Shown: positions 1-8,942, counted from the stretch's first letter. The stretch: 64,000 bases of DNA from an uncultured Clostridia bacterium (GCA_934757825.1 CAKVLP010000002.1:248001-312000); one strand, 5' to 3'. Numbers and translations are program-made. The notes: generated by a model not told the origin, from the sequence alone.

Positions 1-202
1 CAATTTTTCTAAACGAGTCTCTCAGCCTACTCCCTACAAACAAATTCTTTGAAGAGTAGAATATAAAATTCAAATCTAAATTACACATAAAATATTTCCT
101 AAAAATTTACTATTGTCCCCATTATACAACAAATTTTTACAAGAGACAAACATTTTTGTACAAATATTTTACAAAAATATAATTTTTTAAAAATTTTCAA
201 CG
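1..202. other. AT-rich tail downstream of spoIVB, no gene seen
   Basis: About 200 bases at the window edge downstream of spoIVB on the minus strand. No open frame with a ribosome binding site, no clear terminator hairpin and no tRNA could be seen; the region is very AT-rich. Confidence 0.5.
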
Positions 203-1444
203 TTATTGTGTAAGCATCCAATCCAAATAAAGACCAAATCCTTTTGTTGGGTCGTTTACAAAAACGTGCGTAACCGCGCCCACAATTTTGCCGTTTTGCA
301 TAATTGGACTACCACTCATACCTTGGATTATCCCGCAAGTAAGCGCAAGAAGTTCTTTATCGGTCACCCTAAACACCATACTTTTTTCACTGCTATTTGT
401 TTGATAGTTTGCTTTAATTATCTCTATTTCGTATGGTTTTATATCCTCGCCATTTAGAGCGCAAAATATTGTCGCCTTTCCGGGTTTTACTGTCGCGCGA
501 CCACCAATACTTACAAGTGTTTTGCCCTCCAAAAACTCCTGGTCAGTCACATATCCAAATACGCCATATTCGCTGTTTTTGTCCACATCACCTATTGGGT
601 TAGTTTTAGAAAACGTGCCAAGTATCTCGCCAGGAGTGCCATCAACACCCTTTTTAAGCCCCAGAACTTTACACCTATATATATTGCCCTCGTTAACATC
701 TAAAACTGTCCCACTATTTGTATAAATTGCGTGGCCAAGCGAGCCAAATCTAAGATTTTCGTCCTCAACAAATGTAAGTGTCCCCACACCCTCGGTGTTG
801 TTTTTAATCCACAATCCAAGTTTGTATTCGTTACTAAAAATGTCTTGTGCTGGAACGATAGATAGTGTAAGTGTTTTCCCGTCACGCGTAACATCAATGC
901 TTAGTTCCGCGCCATTGGTGTCCTTTAAAATTGAACCTATATCATCAATTGAGTTTATCTCGACGCCGTTAAGTTTGTTTATGACGTCGCCCACTTTTAG
1001 TCCCGACAAAACAAATGGGTTGACCGCTCCATTTTTTGTAAAGATATAGTTGCTCCCCACAACAACTAAACCCCTGCTTTTTAGCGAAAAACCAAGGCAA
1101 TCTCCGCCCAGATAAACCGAGTTTTCAGCGACCTTTACCTTTAATGATAATATATTAAACAAATTGAACAATTTGTAATTAACAGTGTATTCGTCTATTT
1201 CGTCGTGAGAGTTGGTTGCCGTCACAACATGGTTGTATTCCGACAAAAATTTGTTGGACATAAAGTCATTGTATGTGTCAAAGTTAAGCACCGCATCAGT
1301 TTTACTAAGCAAAAATAACTGGTACGGAAATGTCACAGCAAGCAAAACGAATATTGAAATTGCAAACAAAAAAAATGCTATTTTACAAAAAAACTTAAAC
1401 TTTGTCATATTTTTACTCTTAAATTTAGTTTTCATAAAAAGCAT
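203..1444 (-). CDS. spoIVB: SpoIVB peptidase (sporulation serine protease)
   Basis: Forespore-secreted serine peptidase (family S55) that in Bacillus triggers pro-sigma-K processing by cutting SpoIVFA. One N-terminal membrane anchor lies at residues about 19-42, followed by a PDZ domain at about 115-195. The peptidase domain carries the likely triad: His238 in FGSLGHAI, Asp362 and Ser379 in GMSGSPI. Full family length (413 aa). The first ATG has no ribosome binding site. The ATG at 1408 (Met13) is preceded by AAGAG at about 7 bases and may be the true start. It sits 13 bases after recN, the usual recN-spoIVB order; spo0A, which normally follows, is not in the 202 bases left in the window. Confidence 0.96.
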   Translation of the reverse strand: MLFMKTKFKSKNMTKFKFFCKIAFFLFAISIFVLLAVTFPYQLFLLSKTDAVLNFDTYNDFMSNKFLSEYNHVVTATNSHDEIDEYTVNYKLFNLFNILSLKVKVAENSVYLGGDCLGFSLKSRGLVVVGSNYIFTKNGAVNPFVLSGLKVGDVINKLNGVEINSIDDIGSILKDTNGAELSIDVTRDGKTLTLSIVPAQDIFSNEYKLGLWIKNNTEGVGTLTFVEDENLRFGSLGHAIYTNSGTVLDVNEGNIYRCKVLGLKKGVDGTPGEILGTFSKTNPIGDVDKNSEYGVFGYVTDQEFLEGKTLVSIGGRATVKPGKATIFCALNGEDIKPYEIEIIKANYQTNSSEKSMVFRVTDKELLALTCGIIQGMSGSPIMQNGKIVGAVTHVFVNDPTKGFGLYLDWMLTQ

Positions 1445-1457
1445 TTTTTTATACAGA

Positions 1458-3155
1458 TTAAATATCTTTTTTAAAGTTATCGGCGTTGGAAATCAATTCC
1501 TTAGCGTAAAGTGTAGCATATTCGCTATTCTCTGCCGAACCAACCATTCTCGCCACTTCCACAACTTTTTCTTGCTCGCTTAGTGGTCGCACCATTGTGT
1601 AAGTTTTGCCAGACTGCTCGCTCTTAGTTATTTTTAGGTTGTTGTCAGCAAAGCACGCAATCTGTGCCAAGTGAGTAACACACAACACCTGACACTTACT
1701 TGCAACCAAGCACATCTGCTCGCCAACAACCACGCCAACTTCTCCACCAATACCCGTATCAATTTCGTCAAAAACATACGTCATATTTGCGTCGGCATTT
1801 GACACAGTCTTAAATGCTAGCATAAATCTACTAAGCTCGCCGCCAGAAATAATCTTAACAAGCGGTTTTAATGGCTCACCCAAATTGGCGCTGAACAAAA
1901 ACTCAATGTTGTCGGCGCCAATTTTTGAAACGCAAGACTCAATATTGTCAACAGTGTAATTGTTTTGAAATCCAACCTTAAAATCAGCGTTTTTCATACC
2001 AAGCCTATGTAATCGCTCTTTCATTTTGTTTTCAAACTTTAATGCAATTGACACTCTTAATTTTGTAAGGGTTTCACAAATAGCAAAAATCTCTTTCAAA
2101 ACATCTTGTTTTTTGCACCTTAGATTTTCAAGTTCGGCACTAGCGTTTTCAAGTTTTTGAAGTTTTTCGTTTGCCTGAGCAAGATACTCAAAAATCTCAC
2201 CAATAGAATTTCCATACTTTCTCTTTAAGGACTTAATCTGATCAAGCCTTTCTTCAATCATATCTAGTTCTTTTTCACTATACTCCACGCTGTCCTTAAA
2301 CTCGCTTACACTATCAAGCACATCTTCAATTTCAATAACAGCCGAGTCAAAACGTTCAGAAAGTGTGCTTACATCGGGAATGAACTTACTAAGCCCTTCC
2401 AAAACACCCTTCGCACCTTGAAGCGCCGAAACAAGGCTTGGACTTCCACTCACATATGCGTCAAGATCGTTAAACTTTTCGGCGATTTTTTCTGCGTTTA
2501 GTAAAATTGTTCGCCTATCACTCAAACTCTCTTCCTCTTGAACTTTTAAATCGCTTGCAACAATTTCGTTAATTTGATACTTAATCAAATCAATATTTCT
2601 CTCGCGCTCGGCTCCGTCTCCACCAATACTCTCAATTTCCTTGTTGATGTTTTTTAGTTCTTCAAGTTTGTCTAGTAGTTTTGCCTTGCTTTCCGACAAC
2701 ACCGACGGATTAAATGCGTCAAGGAAAGTTATGTGACGTTTTGTGTCAAGCAAAAATTGCTGGTCGTTTTGCCCAAATACATCTACCAACTTTTCCGTTA
2801 CTTTTTTAAGCATATTAAGTGTAACAATTTCGCCGTTAAGACGACACTCGTTCTTGCCAGAAACATTTAGAGTTCGGCTAATTATGATAGTAATTTCGGG
2901 TTCTATCCCATAATCTCTTAACACATCTAACACTTCTTCGTTTTCGGTTTCAAACACGGCCTCAACTCTTGCCTGCTCTGCACCCGACTTAATTAGACTC
3001 TTATCGCCACGTGCTCCAAGCACAAAATTAAGCGAATCAATAATAATTGACTTGCCGGCACCGGTTTCACCAGTCAAAGTATTTAGCCCGCTTTTAAAAT
3101 CAATAACACATTCTTCAATAAGCGCAATGTTTTTTATCTTCAACAAATTTAGCAT
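1458..3155 (-). CDS. recN: DNA repair protein RecN
   Basis: SMC-like ATPase that acts early at double-strand breaks. Walker A GETGAGKS lies at residues 29-36. Long coiled-coil arms fill the middle. The ABC signature ISGGELSRFM and Walker B YVFDEIDTGIGG lie in the C-terminal third. Length (565 aa) is typical. The ATG follows AGGA with 7-base spacing. A strong promoter sits just upstream and a terminator separates it from argR, so recN-spoIVB is probably its own transcription unit although it keeps the clostridial argR-recN-spoIVB order. Confidence 0.97.
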   Translation of the reverse strand: MLNLLKIKNIALIEECVIDFKSGLNTLTGETGAGKSIIIDSLNFVLGARGDKSLIKSGAEQARVEAVFETENEEVLDVLRDYGIEPEITIIISRTLNVSGKNECRLNGEIVTLNMLKKVTEKLVDVFGQNDQQFLLDTKRHITFLDAFNPSVLSESKAKLLDKLEELKNINKEIESIGGDGAERERNIDLIKYQINEIVASDLKVQEEESLSDRRTILLNAEKIAEKFNDLDAYVSGSPSLVSALQGAKGVLEGLSKFIPDVSTLSERFDSAVIEIEDVLDSVSEFKDSVEYSEKELDMIEERLDQIKSLKRKYGNSIGEIFEYLAQANEKLQKLENASAELENLRCKKQDVLKEIFAICETLTKLRVSIALKFENKMKERLHRLGMKNADFKVGFQNNYTVDNIESCVSKIGADNIEFLFSANLGEPLKPLVKIISGGELSRFMLAFKTVSNADANMTYVFDEIDTGIGGEVGVVVGEQMCLVASKCQVLCVTHLAQIACFADNNLKITKSEQSGKTYTMVRPLSEQEKVVEVARMVGSAENSEYATLYAKELISNADNFKKDI

Positions 3156-3177
3156 ACTATTATCCTACCTAAAATTT

Positions 3178-3206
3178 ATTATAACTATTTAATCAAAATT
3201 TGTAAA
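3178..3206 (-). promoter_or_regulatory. Sigma-A promoter of recN-spoIVB
   Basis: Reading the minus strand: -35 TTTACA, a 17-base spacer, then -10 TATAAT, about 25 bases upstream of the recN ATG and just downstream of the argR terminator. Confidence 0.75.
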
Positions 3207-3231
3207 ATAAAATCGAACATATTTTCGAAAC

Positions 3232-3259
3232 AAAAAAAGCAAACTTATTAAAAGTTTGC
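3232..3259 (-). terminator. Rho-independent terminator after argR
   Basis: Minus strand: stem GCAAACTT/AAGTTTGC with a 5-base loop followed by seven T. It lies about 30 bases beyond the argR stop. Confidence 0.85.
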
Positions 3260-3290
3260 CTCCCCTCTTTTTATTAACTATCTAAAATAA

Positions 3291-3743
3291 TTATTTGATA
3301 AGTTCCAAAACCTTATCCCTTACATAAAACGCATCTTCGGTGTCGCTTGTAATTACCATAACAGTATCGTCGCCATAGGTTGTGCCAAGCACCTGACTTA
3401 TAGCCAACTGGTCAATAAGATTGCTAACCAACCCGCCAGTACCTTTAAGCACCTTTACGACAACAAGATTCATAGCACTTCTCACCGAAACTACACATTC
3501 CTTGAATATTGTCATATTTTTGTTTGAAATAGCTTGGGCAGAAGTACTAACAATTGCATACTTGTATTTTTTGTTGTCAGATAAAATCTTAATCAAACCA
3601 AGTTCTTTAATATCCCTACTAATTGTAGCCTGAGTAATTTCAAAGTTTGCTGCTTTAAGTTCTGCGACTAATTCCTCTTGTGTTTCAATTTCTTTTGTGG
3701 ATATCAATTCCAAAATTTTAGATTGCCTAGAATTTCTTGCCAT
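3291..3743 (-). CDS. argR: Arginine repressor ArgR
   Basis: Arginine-sensing repressor/activator of arginine metabolism (family function). The N-terminal winged helix shows the recognition segment ATISRDIKELGLIK. The C-terminal oligomerisation and arginine-binding domain shows the GDDT motif (TTYGDDTVMVIT). 150 aa is the usual length. The ATG is preceded by GAGGGG at 5 bases. The upstream region carries ARG-box-like sequences next to a promoter, which suggests autoregulation. Located between proS and recN; in most Clostridia a tlyA/dxs block sits upstream instead. Confidence 0.97.
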   Translation of the reverse strand: MARNSRQSKILELISTKEIETQEELVAELKAANFEITQATISRDIKELGLIKILSDNKKYKYAIVSTSAQAISNKNMTIFKECVVSVRSAMNLVVVKVLKGTGGLVSNLIDQLAISQVLGTTYGDDTVMVITSDTEDAFYVRDKVLELIK

Positions 3744-3790
3744 AAACGCCCCTCAATTTCAAAAAATATTTATTCATTAGAATTTCCATA

Positions 3791-3819
3791 ATTATACACC
3801 ATAATAAATTATTATGCAA
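3791..3819 (-). promoter_or_regulatory. Promoter of argR
   Basis: Minus strand: -35 TTGCAT, 17-base spacer, -10 TATAAT, about 48 bases upstream of the argR ATG. An ARG-box-like palindrome lies 9 bases upstream of the -35. Confidence 0.6.
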
Positions 3820-3827
3820 TACTTTTT

Positions 3828-3841
3828 TGAATAATTATTCA
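3828..3841 (-). promoter_or_regulatory. ARG box (ArgR operator) upstream of argR
   Basis: TGAATAATTATTCA is a perfect palindrome that matches the known ARG-box consensus (TGAAT, A/T-rich centre, ATTCA). Partial copies are at 3765-3778 (near the start of the transcript) and 3855-3867. Their clustering around the argR promoter supports an autoregulatory operator. The consensus is established knowledge; occupancy is inferred. Confidence 0.7.
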
Positions 3842-4040
3842 TTTACTTTTTTATAAATATTCATTCAATTTTATAAGGATGTATACTCTATGTATATTTA
3901 TGCAAAACAGTGTATAATGGCTTTATTAAGCCATTTTTAAGGACTTGATTTTGATGTAATTTATATTTATACATTAGATTTTCGCCTCCCACCCCACTTC
4001 ACAATAAAAAATTCAACAAGTTTCAAGCCGTCCCAGCATT

Positions 4041-4066
4041 AAAAAAAAGTAGGGGACTTCCCTACT
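4041..4066 (-). terminator. Second terminator downstream of proS
   Basis: Minus strand: stem AGTAGGG with complement CCCTACT followed by eight T. It backs up the stronger hairpin at 4121-4149. Confidence 0.75.
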
Positions 4067-4120
4067 TTAAATAAGCAAAAAATAATCTTATAGCGTTAAA
4101 AAGCAATTAAAAATTTATTA

Positions 4121-4149
4121 AAAAATAGGGTAGTACTACCCTATTTTTA
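4121..4149 (-). terminator. Terminator directly after proS
   Basis: Near-perfect palindrome with arms AAAAATAGGGTAGT / ACTACCCTATTTTT immediately behind the proS stop codon, with T-rich sequence following on the minus strand. Confidence 0.85.
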
Positions 4150-4151
4150 TT

Positions 4152-5588
4152 TTAGTATTGAACATCCCAAACAACTAAGTGTTTTGCTGGCTTTCCGCAA
4201 ATTGCACATTTATCAGAGATTGGTTTTTCATTTTCAAGGATACAGCGAGATTTTGCTCCCCTTATTTCCTTAACCTTTAATTCGCAAGCCTCATCTCCGC
4301 ACCACATTGCTTTTACAAAACAAGGTCTAATGTTTAGCAAACTTTGCATTTCGCCATAGGTCATTGCCGTAAATGTGTTTTTCTCCATTCTCTCTTTTGC
4401 CGTCTTATATAGATTGTTTTGAATGTCGTCAAGCAACTCTTCGATTGTCTTAACGATGTTGCTATCATTTTTAACAACAATCTTCTCTCTTGTATCACGA
4501 CGCGCCAGCGTGATTGTACCATTTGCCAAATCCCTAGCGCCAACTTCTACCCTTACTGGGATACCATTTACTTCGTGTTCAGAAAATTTATAACCAGGAG
4601 TACGCTCCGAGTTATCAACAAATGAAGTATGTCCATCTGCATTTAGTCGACCACAAATATTATTGCAAACTGTCTTTACGCTGTCGTCAGTCCCGATAGG
4701 AACAAGCACAACTTGCGTTGGTGCAATCTTTGGTGGCAACACTAGACCATAATCATCACTGTGTACCATGATTAACGCACCAACCATACGAGATGTTACA
4801 CCCCAAGACGTTTGCCATGCATTTTCAAGTTTGTTTTCACGGTTCAAAAATTGTATACCATATGCTTTTGAAAACTTTTGTCCAAAGAAATGACTTGTAG
4901 CACTTTGAAGCGCAACACCATTATACATCATTGACTCAATGGTAAGTGTAAATTCAGCACCAGCGAATTTTTCTTTTTCAGTTTTTCTACCAGTAATTGC
5001 TGGAATTGCCAAATACTCTTCAAAAAATCTTTTGTACACCCCCATCATATCGTAAGTTTCCTTAATTGCTTCTGCTTCGGTTTCGTGTACAGTATGACCT
5101 TCTTGCCACAAGAATTCACGTGTTCTTAGAAACGGCCTTGTTTCCTTTTCCCAACGACAAACACTCACCCACTGATTGTATTTTTTTGGTAAATCTCTAT
5201 ACGACTTTATTTTACTTGCGTAATAGTCACAAAACAAGGTTTCGCTGGTTGGCCTTATTGCAAGACGCTCTTCTAGTTGTTTTTGACCACCCATAGTAAC
5301 CCACGCTACTTGTGGCGCAAAACCCTCAACCAACTCACCTTCTTTTTTAAGTAGGCTTTCTGGAATAAACATTGGCATATTTACATTTTGATGCCCCGTT
5401 TGTTTGAACATTCTATCTAGAACCTGTTGCATTTTTTCCCAAATCGCATAACCGTTTGGTTCGAATACAATGCAGCCCTTAACCGAAGTATAGTCAGCAA
5501 GTTTCGCCGCTCTTACTACATCGGTATACCATTTTGCGAAGTCTACATCACGGCTGGTAATCGCCTTATTTTTCATATCATTTGCCAT
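4152..5588 (-). CDS. proS: Prolyl-tRNA synthetase, archaeal/eukaryotic-like type
   Basis: Charges tRNA-Pro with proline. A class II synthetase core is visible (motif 2 region TRPFLRTREFLWQEGHT) followed by an anticodon-binding domain and a C-terminal zinc-like domain with Cys pairs near the end (CAICGKP), ending in VVWDVQY. At 478 aa with this tail and no editing insertion it is the short ProS type 3, not the ~570-aa bacterial type. The ATG at 5588 has GAGGAG at 7 bases and follows the xseB stop by one base. An in-frame ATG at 5618 overlaps xseB and is less likely. In Bacillus proS sits between rseP and polC; here it has moved behind xseB. Confidence 0.95.
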   Translation of the reverse strand: MANDMKNKAITSRDVDFAKWYTDVVRAAKLADYTSVKGCIVFEPNGYAIWEKMQQVLDRMFKQTGHQNVNMPMFIPESLLKKEGELVEGFAPQVAWVTMGGQKQLEERLAIRPTSETLFCDYYASKIKSYRDLPKKYNQWVSVCRWEKETRPFLRTREFLWQEGHTVHETEAEAIKETYDMMGVYKRFFEEYLAIPAITGRKTEKEKFAGAEFTLTIESMMYNGVALQSATSHFFGQKFSKAYGIQFLNRENKLENAWQTSWGVTSRMVGALIMVHSDDYGLVLPPKIAPTQVVLVPIGTDDSVKTVCNNICGRLNADGHTSFVDNSERTPGYKFSEHEVNGIPVRVEVGARDLANGTITLARRDTREKIVVKNDSNIVKTIEELLDDIQNNLYKTAKERMEKNTFTAMTYGEMQSLLNIRPCFVKAMWCGDEACELKVKEIRGAKSRCILENEKPISDKCAICGKPAKHLVVWDVQY

Positions 5589-5589
5589 A

Positions 5590-5796
5590 TTAAAACTCCT
5601 CTTCCTTTGTTGTTTCATCCATTTGCTTTTTTATTTGGGTAATTTTGCCCTTTGCCTCATTCAAAGCGGCATAACATTCTTTAGCAACCATAGTGCCCTC
5701 TTCAAAAAGCTTTATACCTTCTTCAATGCCAACATTGCCACTTTCAAGTTTTTCTGTTATATCTTTAAGTTTTTTTAGTTTTTCATCTAAATTCAT
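5590..5796 (-). CDS. xseB: Exodeoxyribonuclease VII small subunit
   Basis: Small helical subunit of ExoVII; degrades single-stranded DNA together with XseA. 68 aa with the typical sequence LEKITEKLESGNVGIEEG-like helices (KLKKLKDITEKLESGNVG). Its ATG shares one base with the xseA stop (TAATG), so the two are translationally coupled. Confidence 0.95.
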   Translation of the reverse strand: MNLDEKLKKLKDITEKLESGNVGIEEGIKLFEEGTMVAKECYAALNEAKGKITQIKKQMDETTKEEEF

Positions 5797-6983
5797 TATT
5801 TTTCTCCTTTAATATCCGTTACTGCGGCTTTAATATTTCCATCAATCAATCTTATATTTAATACATCATTAACTTTAATATCTCGCACACCCATAACGGG
5901 ATTGCCATTAACCGAAAGCTTAGTGTAGCCTTTTACTAGCAAATTTTGCGGATTAAGCTTTTCAATAATCCTTGCAAAAACTTCAACTTGTTTTTCATAT
6001 TCTGCAGATTTTTTATTCAACTGCTGTTCGCAATTAAGAAGCATTTTGTTAATTTCTGTTGTGTAATAATTAATCTTGTTTTGCACAAAGTGTTCAGCGA
6101 CAAGCACACATTTTTGGACTGATGTTGTAATGTTTGTTGTAATAAGATTTAAACACTTTTCCATTCTGTTTACATTTTTGGCAATATCATTTAATACATC
6201 GCTCTTTTTAAACACCGCAAGTTCGGCACCAGCAGACGGGGTCGGAGCCCTAAGATCGGACACAAAGTCGATAATAGTAAAGTCGGTTTCATGACCAACA
6301 GCGCTTATTATAGGTTTTTTGCAGTTGTAGGTTGCATCAGCCACAACTTCGGTATTAAAAGGTTGAAGATCCTCCAAACTTCCACCGCCACGCGCCACAA
6401 TTACACAATCAATTGGATCGTAATTGCTAAAAAAGTTAATTCCTTCCGCAATTTCGAATTCAGCGCCAACGCCCTGTACTTTCACGGGATACAATACAAT
6501 GTCTACGCCATTGTTGCGTCTAGTCGTTACATCGCGAATATCTTGAATAACCGCACCAGTTGCACTTGTAACAACGCCTATTCTCCTCACAAACTCAGGT
6601 ATTGGCTTTTTGTGTGCCGGATCAAAATATCCTTTTTCTTCAAGGCTTGCTTTAAGTTGCAAAAATTTTTCGTAAAGTAACCCTTTGCCATATGGCACTA
6701 TCCTAGTCGCTTGAAATGTAAGCCTTCCACCTTTTGTCCAATAGTTTATGCTACCAGTAGCAAGTATCATATCGCCAAGTTTTGGAGCCTGAAACTTACT
6801 AGCGCCAAACAACACGCACGATAGAAGGTTGTCTTCATCTTTAAGGTTAAAATATGCAATCCCATTAGAAACATTATAACTGCTTATTTCCCCAAAAACA
6901 CTTATTCCGTGCAACATTTCCTCAGCATCGAATATGTCTTTGATATATTTATTAAGTTGTGTAACAGATACACAGTTTTCCAT
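5796..6983 (-). CDS. xseA: Exodeoxyribonuclease VII large subunit
   Basis: Catalytic subunit of ExoVII. An N-terminal OB-fold domain (about residues 1-110) is followed by the nuclease domain with GVVTSATGAVIQDI and IIVARGGGSLEDL-type motifs (seen as CVIVARGGGSLEDLQPF) and GHETDFTI; the coiled-coil region lies toward the C-terminus. 395 aa is normal. Overlaps nusB and xseB by one base each (TAATG junctions), forming a tight nusB-xseA-xseB operon. Confidence 0.97.
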   Translation of the reverse strand: MENCVSVTQLNKYIKDIFDAEEMLHGISVFGEISSYNVSNGIAYFNLKDEDNLLSCVLFGASKFQAPKLGDMILATGSINYWTKGGRLTFQATRIVPYGKGLLYEKFLQLKASLEEKGYFDPAHKKPIPEFVRRIGVVTSATGAVIQDIRDVTTRRNNGVDIVLYPVKVQGVGAEFEIAEGINFFSNYDPIDCVIVARGGGSLEDLQPFNTEVVADATYNCKKPIISAVGHETDFTIIDFVSDLRAPTPSAGAELAVFKKSDVLNDIAKNVNRMEKCLNLITTNITTSVQKCVLVAEHFVQNKINYYTTEINKMLLNCEQQLNKKSAEYEKQVEVFARIIEKLNPQNLLVKGYTKLSVNGNPVMGVRDIKVNDVLNIRLIDGNIKAAVTDIKGEK

Positions 6984-7378
6984 TAAGCCTGATCCTTTAT
7001 ATAACTAGCAATTACGCCATTGATAAATTTAGGGCTCTTAGGCGTGGAGTACTTTTTAGCAAGTTCAACCGCTTCGTTTGCGACAAGACCAACATCACTT
7101 GTTTTGTTTTTGATTTCGTAAAAAGCGACTATCAAAATCGCAAGGTCAATCTTGAACACTCTGTCGATTGTGAAGCCTTTAACATATTTAGAAATATCTT
7201 CAAGAATTTCAGCCTTTTGCTCCACAATTCCGCCATACAAGTCTTTTACGAACTTTTTGTTGTCTTCGTCCAAGTTTTCGTCCGCCAAAAACTCGTCAAA
7301 CAAAACATCGCTTTGTTCTTGAAAACAAAGTTCGAACGTTAATTTAAAAAGCCAATCCCTAGCCACTTTTCTACTCAT
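6983..7378 (-). CDS. nusB: Transcription antitermination factor NusB
   Basis: All-helical RNA-binding protein of the rRNA antitermination complex (acts with NusA, NusE and NusG). 131 aa, starting MSRKVARDWLFKLTFE, with the typical end YSTPKSPKFINGVI. The ribosome binding site AGGAGAG is directly upstream. A terminator hairpin between the asp23-family gene and nusB suggests nusB begins a new unit or is partly attenuated. Confidence 0.96.
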   Translation of the reverse strand: MSRKVARDWLFKLTFELCFQEQSDVLFDEFLADENLDEDNKKFVKDLYGGIVEQKAEILEDISKYVKGFTIDRVFKIDLAILIVAFYEIKNKTSDVGLVANEAVELAKKYSTPKSPKFINGVIASYIKDQA

Positions 7379-7393
7379 ATATCTCTCCTATGC

Positions 7394-7424
7394 AAAAAGT
7401 CCTTGCTTCAAACAAGGACTTTTT
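7394..7424 (-). terminator. Hairpin terminator between asp23-family gene and nusB
   Basis: Stem AAGTCCTTG/CAAGGACTT with a short loop, T runs on both sides so it could work on either strand; on the minus strand five T follow. It ends just before the nusB ribosome binding site. Confidence 0.7.
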
Positions 7425-7431
7425 TAGTTTT

Positions 7432-7812
7432 TTAAACAATTTCTTCAGCCGACGGAAAATCTACGCCAAGAACATGGACATTGATCTTATCTATCTTCAT
7501 TTCGACCATTGAAGCCAAACTGTTTTTGATATTTTCTTGCACCCTGTAAGCAATTTCAGAAACATTATAGCCATAAAATACGTTAAGATAAACATCAACA
7601 TTCATATTGCCGTTAACGTAAGAAGTTTTCACGCCTTCGTAATAGTTCTTACTAAACCACCTTTTTAAAGCGGAGCCAAAATTAGCAACTAGCGAACTTA
7701 CACCCGCAATCTCTTTGGTTGCCAAATTTATAACCGATAAAACAATATCTTTGTTGTAAGTAACTTCACCCTTTGCGGGTTTGTTCAAGTAATTTTTATC
7801 TTTATATGCCAT
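7432..7812 (-). CDS. Asp23/Gls24 family envelope stress response protein
   Basis: Small cytoplasmic protein of the Asp23/Gls24 (YqhY/YloU) family, often linked to envelope or membrane homeostasis. In many Firmicutes the copy between spoIIIAH and nusB is yqhY, whose loss disturbs lipid synthesis regulation. 126 aa with the family segments LATKEIAGVSSLVANF and MNVDVYLNVFYG. Ribosome binding site AAAGGA precedes the ATG. The position downstream of the spoIIIA cluster and upstream of nusB matches yqhY. Confidence 0.88.
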   Translation of the reverse strand: MAYKDKNYLNKPAKGEVTYNKDIVLSVINLATKEIAGVSSLVANFGSALKRWFSKNYYEGVKTSYVNGNMNVDVYLNVFYGYNVSEIAYRVQENIKNSLASMVEMKIDKINVHVLGVDFPSAEEIV

Positions 7813-7871
7813 AACTAAATCCTTTTTTCATTTTACAGGGTTAGTATACCATAGGATTTTACAAAAATCAA

Positions 7872-8354
7872 TTATTCTACGGGAATTATTTTTATATTCT
7901 CAATGCCATAATCACTGTTGGATTCAATAACTTCCACAATTTGAGCAAGTTCATTTTCCGACAAACTTGCGCTTTGAACGATAACGCTCACGTTTTTCTC
8001 AGATGCCGAAACAGCCACTTGTGCAAAACCTTTTGAGGAAATCAAACCTTCTAGTTTGTTTTGTAATCCCATATATTTTGTAAGGTTTAGAAGTTCTTTT
8101 TCAGCGTTTGCTTTTGCTTCTTCGCTAGAATTTGCGTTTGCCATAATAGCCTCTAAGTACAACTTTTCTTGTTCGCAAGTGTTTTGTCTATCAGTTTTGT
8201 ATGTTGTGAAGAAGTTGGCAGTAGTAACTGTTGTGCCACCTCCGCTTGTGGTGTTTTTATTAAGCACCAAATTTAGGACGCCTGCAATAACTAGCAAACA
8301 GCAAAATCCACAAATAATCAATAATTTTTTTCTCTTTTTAAAAAATTTTTTCAT
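7872..8354 (-). CDS. spoIIIAH: Stage III sporulation protein AH
   Basis: Mother-cell side partner of SpoIIQ in the channel that joins mother cell and forespore. A short basic N-terminus and one membrane segment (about residues 11-31) precede a Ser/Thr/Gly linker and a C-terminal ring-building domain (about 85-160), which resembles a type III secretion ring domain. 160 aa is slightly shorter than in Bacillus. Last gene of the spoIIIAA-AH cluster. Confidence 0.93.
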   Translation of the reverse strand: MKKFFKKRKKLLIICGFCCLLVIAGVLNLVLNKNTTSGGGTTVTTANFFTTYKTDRQNTCEQEKLYLEAIMANANSSEEAKANAEKELLNLTKYMGLQNKLEGLISSKGFAQVAVSASEKNVSVIVQSASLSENELAQIVEVIESNSDYGIENIKIIPVE

Positions 8355-8378
8355 ATACCTCTCCTTTTATTTCCCTTT

Positions 8379-8942
8379 TTAGTTTCCAACAAAAACTTCC
8401 ACTATATTACCATCAATCCCCAAAGCGGTTGTAACTGCCAAAAGTATGTCTAGTTTCACCTTAATATCCTTTGCACCCGCACTCACAACTACCACACCCG
8501 TAATTGTTGGCAGAGTCTCTTTTAGAATTAGCGGAGAATCGGTTCCAGACTGCCGTACAATAATAGGCTCGGTGCTTACTGTTGTGGTCGTTCCACTAGA
8601 TGTGGTTACGGTCTTTTCCTCAACGTTGTTTGCGACTTCAAGTTCGGGGCTAGACGAGATGCTTATCATAACCTTGGTTTTGCCAGCACCCTTTATTTGC
8701 CCGATAACGCCTTTTAGTTTCGTTTCGAGTTTTGCTATGTAGTCTAGGCTAGTTGTATAACTTGAATTTGACGCCGTACCTGAAACATCTGTTGTCTTTT
8801 TAGAACTGGAAATATTCAAAACCATTATCGCCACGACAAGCAATGCAAGTATTATAAGCAGAGGTTTTACATTTTGAATTTTCAGCAATTTTCCTAAAAA
8901 GCCCGCTTTCTCTGGTTTTGATGGCTGAGTTTCATTAGCCAT
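8379..8942 (-). CDS. spoIIIAG: Stage III sporulation protein AG
   Basis: Ring-forming component of the SpoIIIA-SpoIIQ channel. One membrane segment (about residues 27-46) is followed by an extracytoplasmic domain containing the family segment ITGVVVVSAGAKDIKVK near residues 146-163. 187 aa. Its ATG overlaps the end of spoIIIAF by 8 bases, as expected in this operon. Confidence 0.93.
   Translation of the reverse strand: MANETQPSKPEKAGFLGKLLKIQNVKPLLIILALLVVAIMVLNISSSKKTTDVSGTASNSSYTTSLDYIAKLETKLKGVIGQIKGAGKTKVMISISSSPELEVANNVEEKTVTTSSGTTTTVSTEPIIVRQSGTDSPLILKETLPTITGVVVVSAGAKDIKVKLDILLAVTTALGIDGNIVEVFVGN

Larger units (their letters stand above)
3744..4151. other. 408-base argR-proS intergenic region
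   Basis: Holds the argR promoter and ARG boxes (3765-3868), a small hairpin with stem ATGGCTT/AAGCCAT near 3918-3935 with only a short T run on the plus strand, and two terminators behind proS (4041-4066 and 4121-4149). Nothing coding was seen between about 3940 and 4040. Confidence 0.6.

Noticed and set aside
3918..3940. Hairpin ATGGCTT/AAGCCAT as a terminator or small RNA
   Set aside because: Only four T follow on the plus strand and none on the minus strand; no gene ends there.
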